Origin: Nyssa sinensis | Taxonomy: Eukaryota; Streptophyta; Magnoliopsida; Cornales; Nyssaceae | DNA length: 64,000 bases | Direction of reading: 5' to 3' | Assembly (NCBI GenBank): GCA_008638375.1 | Contig: CM018032.1 | Location: forward strand, 33,965,751 to 34,029,750 | In this document: positions 56,050 through 64,000 of the stretch, one piece after another | How the letters are laid out: every line of letters starts with the position of its first letter | How positions within the stretch are numbered: position 1 is the first letter of the stretch | Position numbers and translations under genes: made by a program | Notes under the pieces: model-generated | Databases searched by the model: none | The model's input: the letters and a program-made list of their open reading frames with translations, nothing else | Told to the model about the DNA's origin: nothing

Positions 56050-59000
56050 CTACTGATAATACTTCCGCAAGTGTTCCACGTTCCATGGCCTAGGAACAGG
56101 TTTCCCAGTCATGTCTTCTAGCCAATAGGTGGTAGGCCGAACAACCTTTGTTACTTTGTAGGGGACTTCCTAGTTTGGTGACAACTTTCCCATGGTGGGA
56201 TCCTTAGTGTTTTGAAAGACTCTTCTTAAGACGAAGTCTCCAACTTGAAAGCTGACTGTCTTGAGTCCTACCTTGGATTTGTCGACCATTCTCTGTTGAT
56301 AGGCTTCCATCCTGATGCTGGCCTGATCCCTTCTCTCTTCGAGCAAATCCAAGTTTTCCATCAGCTGCTGATCATTGGATTCTTGCTCAAAGGCCTCACT
56401 CCTCAGGGTTGGCATACCGATCTCAACCGGAATTACTGCTTCTGTTCCATAGGCTAGTGAGAAGGGAGTTTCAGAGGTGGGAGTTCTTCTGGTTGTTCTG
56501 TAGGCCCAAAGAACTCCAGGGAGTTCTTCTGCCCACTTCCCTTTGGCCTGTTCCAACCTTTTCTTTAACCCGTCAAGAATTGTTCGGTTGTTGACCTCTG
56601 CTTGCCCATTTGCTTATGGATGGCCTGGAGAGGCAAAGTGTTGCCTAATGTTAAGACTTTCACAGAATGCCTTGAAGCCTTTACCAGTGAATTGTGTCCC
56701 ATTGTCCGAGATAATTACACGTGGTATGCCGAACCTGCACACAATGTTCTTCCAGGTGAAGCTCTCAACTTCCTTTTCTGTGATATGTGTTAAAGGCTCG
56801 GCTTCGGCCCATTTAGAGAAATAATCAATGGCCACCAAGAGATATTTCTTGTTTGGAGGTGCCCTTGGCAATGGACCTACAATGTCCATCCCCCACTGAG
56901 CAAAGGGCTAAGGACTAGGAATCGGGATAAGCTCGTGATGAGGCTGATGTTGGTACGGGGCAAATCTCTGGCATTTGTCGCACTTCCGAACATATTCCTT
57001 TGCCTGTTTCAGCATGCCAGGCCAGTAGTAACCCTGTGATAGAGCTCGGTGGGCTATAGTTCTGCCCCCATTATGATTCCCACAGATTCCCTCATGTATT
57101 TCAGCCAAGACATATTGTGACTCGTTTGGAGCCAAGCATTTTAACAGAGGTTGAGAATACGACCTTCTGTAAAGCTTGTTGTTCAGGATCAAGTACCGAG
57201 CCGCTCTGATTCGGATTCTCCTGGCTTTGTTTTTATCCTCTGGGAGGAGCCCGGATCTTAGGTACTAGAGGATTGGAGTCATCCAGTTCTGGGGCTGTTC
57301 ATCAATTTGAGCAACTTGGGCTTCCTCAATACTGGGTCCTGGCTGAAAGGAGATTCTTACTGTGGAGTTTGCTTCAGACTTGAGGCGGGAGGCCATGTTA
57401 GCCAGAGCATCTGCTCTGCAATTCTGACTTCTCTCAATTTTCTAGATAGTAAATGTCTGGAAGGAATGCTTCAAGTGGTTTACCAGTTCGGAGTACCGGA
57501 GCATCCTATCATCTTTGATGGCAAATTCTCCCAAGACTTGGCTCACTACCAGTTGGGAATCAGAGAAGACATCGAGGTTCTGAGCCTCGCATTCCAAGGC
57601 AAGCTTCATGCCTAAGATTAGGGCTTTATATTCGGCTTCATTATTAGAAGCTTTGAATCCCAGGCTGACTGTTTTTTCTGACGTAAGCCCATCAGGGGAT
57701 TGTAGTACCAGGCCTACCCCTGAACCTTGATCGGTTGACGATCCATCAATGTACAGCAGCCAGGTTCCCGAAGTTTCGGTGGGTTGTACTTTGTTCTGAA
57801 GCGCCGGGGTGAACTCGGCTACGAAATCATCTAAGGCTTGCCCTTTGATGGAGTTTCGGGGTACATATGATATGTCGAACTCCCCTAGCTCCACAGACCA
57901 CTTCACCAATCTTCCTGATACCTCAAGTTTCCTCAGTATTGACTTCAGAGGATAGGCAGTCGAGATCTCGATTGGATGGGTTTGGAAATAAGGTCGAAGC
58001 TTCCTAGCTGATATGACCAAGGCATAGGCCAGTTTCTCTACTTCTGGGTATCTTTTTTCCGTGTCAAGTAGTGCCCTACTGACGTAGAAAATAGGCCTCT
58101 GTACTCCTCTGTCCTGTCTAATCAATGTGGAGCTGACCGCGTTTTCAGAAACTGCAAGATACAGGAGTAGCTTTTCTCCTTGTACTGGTTTTGACAAGAG
58201 TTCTGGAGAGGCTAGATACTCTTTTAGTTCTTGAAAGGATTCTTCGCACTGTTCCGTCCACTGCAAAGCTTTGCTGCCCTTCAGAGCTTTGAAGAAAGGT
58301 AGGCAGCGGTCAGTGGATTTGGAGATAAATCTGCTCAGTGCCGCGATTCTGCCATTCAGCGCCTGAATTTCCTTTCTGGTTTTTGGCGACTTCAGTCCAA
58401 TCAGAGCTTGGATCTGAGTGGGATCTGCTTCGATACCCCTCTGAGAGACAATGTATCCCAAGAATTTTCCCTTCGTAACTCCGAAGGTGCATTTCGAAGG
58501 GGTTGAGCTTCATCCTGTGCTGTCTGAGGATATCGAAGGTCTGGGCTAAGTGCTGGAGGTGGCTACCTTTTTGAAGACTTTTTACCAGCATGTCGTCGAT
58601 GTATACCTCCATGGTGCTGCCGAGCAGTGGGCTGAACATCTTGTTCACCAACCGCTGATAAGTGGCCCCAGCATTCTTCAAACCGAAAGGCATCACTCTG
58701 TAGCAATAGAGCCCTCTTTCAGTTATGAAGGCAGTCTTCTCTTGATTTGGAGGGTACATTTGGATCTGGTTGTATCTAGAGTAGGCATCTATGAAACTCA
58801 TAAACTCATGCCCCGTAGTGGCGTCAACCAGTTGGTCTATTCTTGGCAGTGGAAAGCTGTCCTTGGGGCATGCCTTGTTGAGGTCTGTATAATCAATGCA
58901 GACTCTTCACTTGCCATTTTTCTTCTTGACAAGCACGGTGTTGGCTAGCCATTCGGGATAGAACACTTCCCGTATCATCCTGGCGTCCAGCAGCCTTTGG

Positions 59001-59393
59001 ACTTCTTCATTTATAATCCGATGCCGCTCAGGAGCAATCGACCTTCTCTTCTGTCTGATTGGCGGGTGATCCGGATCCACCATCAGTTTGTGAGTTATAA
59101 GATTGGGATCTATTCCCTCCATGTCTTTGGTCTCCCAAGCAAAGATAGAGAGGTTGTCTTTCAAAAACCTGACTATTTTTTCCTGCTCGGTGTGTGTTAG
59201 GTCTAGGGCCGATGTACAAATAACGCCCCTCTTCTTCTGAACTGACCAGTACTTTGATGGGCTCGCCAATAGGTTTGGCTCGGCTGTCACGTCCCCTTGG
59301 GCTCAGGGGTTCTTCAATGCTGGAGGGGCAATCCTCCACCTCGGGAGAGTGAGTGAGAACCGAATCTGCATAGTCCCGGGTGTACTGTAATTG
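56050..59393 (-). pseudogene. pol: Pol polyprotein of E3
   Basis: Same domain order as E2 pol: RT (YIDDMLVK), RNase H, archaeal-type RNase H (YIDGSSTDQGSGVG, NNEAEYKA, FSDSQLV), integrase (HEGICGNHNGG ... CDKC, MDIVGP, SDNGTQF) and the end WNVEHLRKYYQ. Lesions include a frameshift near 59205 after YIGP, TGA at 58907 for a Trp codon, a frameshift near 58490 in NPFEM, TAG at 57442, a stop near 56905 after IPIPSP, a stop near 56612 after FASPGHP and a stop at 56170. It cannot encode a full protein. Confidence 0.93.
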
Positions 59394-59396
59394 CTA
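59388..59396 (-). promoter_or_regulatory. Predicted readthrough stop between gag-pro and pol, E3
   Basis: Minus strand TAG CAA TTA, identical to E2 at 21398-21406. Gag-pro and pol share a frame across it. Confidence 0.75.
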
Positions 59397-61757
59397 TTTA
59401 GGAGCCTTCTCCTTAAAGGCAATAGCATGGCACTCCCGGGAGGTTGGTTGACACCCTCTAACAGAGTGAACGCTCTGGTTGTGGACGTACTTCAGACACT
59501 GATGGAGGGTCGAAGTGACTACCCCTATCTGATGCAACCAGGGTCTCCCGATTATGACGTTGTAGGGAGATCTCATGTTTAACACCATGTACTCCGAGAT
59601 GGTGGTCTTCTGCCCTTCTCCCTCTCCTACGTTGGTAGGAAGGTCGACTCTCCCCAACGGGGTGCTGAGATTGCCATCAAAAGCTGCCATCACGGCAGTG
59701 GTGGGCTTGACGTTGTCATGGTCTATCCCCATCTGTTTGAGCGGCTCATAGAATAGTATGTTGACGGAGCTGCCAGTATCGACCAGGACTCTCCTGGTTT
59801 CGAAGTTGGCGATTCTGAGGGTAATAACAAGGGCATCACTGTGAGGGCAGTGTACCCCTGCTAGATCTTGCTCGGTGAATTGGATCTCCGGTGCTGGCTT
59901 GAGCCTCTTTTCGACGTTGGAGATCTGTAATACGTTTGGGGCGGCTCTGGCTTCCCGAGTGTATCTCTTTCTTGCCCTGTTGGACATTCCTGCAACAGGG
60001 GAGTCAGCATGGAGGACGTAGATGATGTGGTTGTTCTGCCTCTGAGGCTCGTTTCGTCCCTCCCTCTGCTCCTGCCTCTGTTCGGGCCTCTGGTTTGGCC
60101 GTTGCTGAGGCTTGTCTTCTTGGGGGTTCTGCCTTCCGTCCGGTTTGACGAACTCCCGAAGACGCCCCTTCTTTATGAGCTGCTCTATCTCATATCGGAG
60201 GGTCCTGCATGTGTTAGTTGTATGTCCATGATCTTTATGGAAATTACAATACTTACTTTGGTCCCGCAGGCTGGGATCTCCTTTGATTGGTTCCGGCCAC
60301 CTCAGGTTCTCCCGATCTCAGATCTGCCGAAGTACCTGGTTCGGTGTAGTGTTCAAAGGAGTGAAGTTGGTGAACTCCCTTGGTCCGGAGTTGTACACAG
60401 CTCTGGGTGCTGTTATTTTCTCTGGGCTCCTGGCCCTCTTTTTGTTGGAGTCTCTTCTGTGATCCTCCTTCTTGTGGTCCTCCCGCTTCGGATTGTCCCT
60501 CTGGATCTGATCTCTGCCCTTCTGGGACGTGCGGTTGGCTTCTTCCAGGTTAATGTATTTTCTGGCCCGATCCATTAATGCCGCCATATCGGCTGGAGGG
60601 CTTTTTGTCAAGGAGTCTCTGAACCCACCTTGGGCAAGCCCAGCAGTTAGGGCTGCTACAAGGAACTTTGGGCTGCAGTCAGTGATCTCAGTGAGTTCAG
60701 TATTGAAGCGCGCAATGTAGGCGCGGAGGGATTCCTCCCTGGTCTGCTTGACGTTCAGCAGGAATTCTGGCCCCCTTCTGAGCCTCCTGCTGGTCATAAA
60801 CCTGTCCAGGAACTATCTACCGAGCTCGTAGAAGCTGGTAACTGAGTTCGGAGGGAGGTTGTGGAACCACTTCAGAGCAGTTCCCTTCAAGCTGGTGATG
60901 AACGTTTGGCACATGAAAGCATCAGAGGCTCCGTGAAGGGCCATCGTATGCTGGTAATGAGAGAGATGATCTCCTGGGTCTCCAGATCCATCGTACAGGG
61001 TGAACTTGGGCACCATGAACTTTCTGGGCCTCTCTTCTGACATAATGGCGTGAGTGAATGGGGTGGCTAGTCTCCGAGCAGCCTGGCTAGTTCGTCTTGC
61101 TCTGGAGGGTTCTGAGGTCCTCTCAAGGTAATTGTCCGGTCCATCGACTCGACAATTTCCTCTACCCTCTGCGGGTCTCTGAGTCTGACATCTTGTGAAC
61201 CCTGCCTGACAGCTTCGGCTTTAGGGTAGTAGGGTTGATTACACCCTTCGGACGGAAGAGGATTCTGAACCGGAGGGATTGGTGCTACATGATGAGGCTC
61301 CTGCGGTACCGGGTGTGCTCCCGAGGCCCTTGGAGTTGGGGCTCGAGTAGTGCTCCGGTAATGGACGTTGGGAACGAAGACGGATGTTCCCCAGCCAGGG
61401 ACTGTTGATGGTTGCGGATCTCGGCCAGCGCGAGCAACGCCTGATGGGTGCCCAAGCTGGTTAGTTGGAGCCTGCGCATGAAGTTCTTCATTCTCCAGTG
61501 GCAACAGGAGGTTGCGTTCCCGCAACGAAGTTGACCGGCGGGCTAGGAGAACCCGCCGCTTGGTTCTGCGTGAGTGTTGCCAGCGTTCTAGTGATGGCAA
61601 GCAACTGCTCCTGCACCAGTTCATTGTGTCGTTTTATTGCTTCGATCTCTTATCGCATAGGATTGGCCTCTGGCCCCTTTGTGCGAGGAGCAAGCGGCTG
61701 ACGTTGAGCGTTTTGCGAACTCTGAGTATTCTGTCGCGGTCGAAGATTTGGTGCCAT
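59394..61757 (-). pseudogene. gag-pro: Gag-protease of E3
   Basis: ATG at 61757 (ACCATGGCACC), as in E2. Recognisable gag domain (KFMVPKFTLYDGSGDPGDHL, TALKWFHNLPPNSV), basic linker, zinc finger region and protease RRVLVDTGSSVNILF. Lesions: TAA near 61650 where E2 has a Gln codon, a one-base insertion near 61490 that shifts the frame, and stops near 61067, 60813 and 60315. The last 197 codons, with the protease, are open to the TAG at 59394. Confidence 0.92.
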
Positions 61758-61814
61758 GGTTTTTCGGTGAGGAAAGAGATGAGTTTATGAATAGAGCACT
61801 TGGAGATTAGTCGT

Positions 61815-61832
61815 TTCCCACAGACGGCGCCA
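61815..61832 (-). other. Primer binding site of E3
   Basis: Minus strand TGGCGCCGTCTGTGGGAA, identical to E2. Confidence 0.8.
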
Positions 61833-61835
61833 AAC

Positions 61836-62386
61836 TGATGCTGCACTTTTCGGCTCGCAATAAGTATGGACTCCGTGACCTGTAGAACACTCAGAAAGAT
61901 GATCAGAGGACCACTGGATTGGCTCCGGCGGTAGCCACTCCGATGCTTAAGTAAGTAAAAGAATTGAAAGACTGTATTGAAAGCCAAAGAATGAGCATAA
62001 AAATAAAGCGTACCTTTAGGGTTTAGTTTATAGACCGTGGCCTTCCTAAGTTGATTAGGATTTGATGCCATGAATATAGGGATTTGATCATCGGAGATTG
62101 CAGTTACCTTGTGGAGTATTGCATAGAGATAACCATAGATAGTAGTTCCCTTATTGAAGACTGTTTCCTTGTTTGAAGACTGTTCTCTTGTCGAAGACTG
62201 TTTCTTTATTCCTTGCTCGGCATCCGCTAAGGCGGTGACGAGGTCTGGAGTGTTGATCTGGACCCTGTGATAAGTTCTGAGACCCTTGTCCGGATATGTA
62301 TGCTCTGAAGGTATAAGTTTGGTCACTTCCGACCTTTTGTTCTGATGTGTCAAATGCTGATTGGCCTGCCCTTTTATGGTATATCA
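61836..62386 (-). mobile_element. 5' LTR of E3
   Basis: 551 bp, colinear with 46512-47062, ten substitutions. Followed by TSD GTATG. Confidence 0.95.
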
Positions 62387-64000
62387 GTATGTATATGTTT
62401 TAAATTCATGAACATAAAGATCAAACCAATTCTATCATGGTTTAGGGGAGGAGGGGATTTAGTGCATAGCTACAGATATTAACCATGAAGGAAAAATGGG
62501 ATTGCTCTGTCAAAACAGGACAGGATAATATACCAAATTGAGAAAAGAGTTTTTGAATATAAACCCTGTATGTTCCTTTTGTTGTTAAAGCAACATCTGT
62601 AGTTTGCCCTTTATATTGAACTGAAAGATACATCCTTCCAAATATACATTGTTGGATTTTCTAGTCATACACTTGTATTTCAAGGAGGGGTCAATGCTCA
62701 CATATTCCACTCTAAGAGAAAATACTTTGCCCAAATAATGTCAAAAGTTAGCTCTGTGTCCAATCTCCCAGCACCCACATTGGTGGGACTAATACTGGGT
62801 AGTGCCTTTTGTACTTATAACTCAAGGATGAAATTATCATCCCAAAGTTACATTCTAATCTAAACCAGCAGTGACTATGAAGAACTAGTATCCTTGGGTT
62901 GAATCCTTTAGGGTTGGAAGCACATAGCCACTTGGAAAATCTCTACTAGATTAAATGACTGCAGCCTACTACCATGAATTTAATTAGGTGAAATATTTTG
63001 ATATCCCCCTTAACTAACTTAAGCTTAAATAGGATTATTATTGAAGGTTCTATATATTCGGTAATAGCTCTCAGGACATTATAATAAGAATTCATTCCAA
63101 ATGTTGGCAGGTGGGTTAATTGAGTAGGTAAGGGCCTCTATTTGTTGTGTAATAGTTAGTTAGTTCCAAGGATGTTCACACCTTTGGAGAGTGTGTTTTC
63201 TCATTTCTGATCTCCTTTATCCAGTTGAAGAATATATTTCCCTATTTTTCTTTCATTCATTCATTCATTCATTCATTCATTCTCAAGCCTCAATCAGAAT
63301 ACCCCTCTTCTTAGCAAGATATCATCTAAAATAACCAAAGAATGTGACTTGCATTAGCTGTGACAGTTCAATCCTGCTCATCTAAACTTATAATCTGCGA
63401 AAGTGGTCCAGGCTCATGTTCTTCACACAAGGCATAGGGTCCAATTTTCACACTTGTTAGATGAGCTGCCCACCTCTGTCAACTGTTGCCATACGAATAG
63501 TGGAGTCTACCTAGGACACCATAATAGGAAGAATACATATCTTAACTTTCTTATAGGATACAAATTTTAATTGAAGAGCTTCCATGAAGGAGATGGCTGA
63601 AACTAGTGTGCTAGAAGGCAATATCTCCCTCGAGGCTTCTAACTTGAGCAACTTAATTGCTTTATCAGAGATTGCAGTGGCCAATAATTAAGGCAGGACC
63701 AAAGGTGCACAATCAATCTTGTGGGCTATATATCAACCTCCGATCATCTGCAATTCTTTTTTCCATCTCTCTCCCCCCTTCTCCTTCGGTCAGCTATCAG
63801 GAAAGTGAAAAAAAGGAAGTTCCAAGTTAGAAGTCCCCTCCCCTCCGAAAACATAACCATAGTGCATTTTGCTATGGGAAATTGCACATTTCAACTGAAT
63901 CCTATGCACATTACTGCCCAAATATGCTAGACGTGTGCAGGGTTGGAGCCAAGAGTTCAGGTTAGTATAAAACTCACTAATAAAATCAGATTTAATTTCA
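62387..64000. other. Non-coding flank, possibly intron of the FAAH-like gene
   Basis: No exon of FAAH or any other gene was recognised, and there is no LTR terminus. A TTCA microsatellite of about eight units lies at 63250-63283. Short open frames here (62442-62633, 63721-63930) show no domain. Confidence 0.5.
63250..63283. repeat. TTCA microsatellite
   Basis: About eight tandem TTCA (CATT) units. Confidence 0.92.

Larger units (their letters stand above)
46512..62386 (-). mobile_element. Ty3/gypsy Tat-lineage element E3, full length, broken genes
   Basis: Same organisation as E2 on the minus strand. LTRs 46512-47062 and 61836-62386 are 551 bp each with 10 substitutions. Exact TSD GTATG (46507-46511 and 62387-62391). 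PBS, gag-pro, readthrough stop, pol, hairpin array, small antisense gene, large antisense gene and polypurine tract all occur in the E2 order. A 4.1-kb solo LTR (51541-55655) splits the hairpin array. Gag, pol and the large antisense gene carry stops and frameshifts. LTR and protein differences from E2 make it a related subfamily, not a direct copy. Confidence 0.95.

Noticed and set aside
62387..64000. Further FAAH exons after E3
   Set aside because: I looked for amidase-signature coding sequence and for exon-like blocks and saw none; they may lie beyond the window.

Overview
The window reads as nuclear DNA of a flowering plant, most likely a eudicot. It is AT-rich intergenic sequence packed with plant LTR retrotransposons. 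One piece of an ordinary plant gene is present: the first two exons of a probable fatty acid amide hydrolase. There are no bacterial genes, rRNA or tRNA genes. Elements E1 to E5 below are my own labels.

Layout. (1) 1-2720: 3' end of a Ty3/gypsy Tat-lineage element (E1) with a hairpin minisatellite, a small antisense gene and the 3' LTR. (2) 2721-13919: non-coding DNA with degraded LTR pieces and two solo LTRs (5793-9204, TSD CCCAT; 10099-11854, TSD AAAAC). (3) 13920-45046: a decayed Ty1/copia element (E5) enlarged from about 5 kb to 31 kb by nested insertions. It holds a large-LTR non-autonomous element on the minus strand (E4, 15029-36063) and a 5-kb solo LTR (37421-42384). E4 holds a young Tat element (E2, 18408-30140) in its left LTR and a solo LTR (32573-35445, TSD CATAT) in its right LTR. 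(4) 45047-46511: host DNA with the FAAH-like exons. (5) 46512-62386: a second full-length Tat element (E3) on the minus strand, TSD GTATG, itself split by a 4.1-kb solo LTR at 51541-55655. (6) 62387-64000: non-coding flank.

The three Tat copies share an unusual plan. Sense gag-protease and pol are in one frame, separated by TAG followed by CAATTA, which matches the tobamovirus-type stop-codon readthrough context; it is present in both copies that include the junction. Pol has the second (archaeal-type) RNase H typical of Tat. After pol comes an array of about 30-bp units whose central stem-loop changes sequence by compensatory substitutions. Beyond it, in antisense, lie a small gene with TATA box and AATAAA signal (all three copies) and a larger three-exon gene with its own TATA box (E2 and E3). 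Sense and antisense units converge on the hairpin array. E2 is nearly intact: LTRs differ at 7 of 556 positions, and gag has one extra stop. E3 LTRs differ at 10 of 551 positions and its genes are broken.

Insertion order is consistent with LTR divergence counted by eye: copia E5 and E4 at roughly 8 percent, E3 at 1.8 percent, E2 at 1.3 percent. Inside E4's left LTR sits a chimera of plant gene fragments (dynamin-like, taxilin-like and others) that is missing from E4's right LTR.
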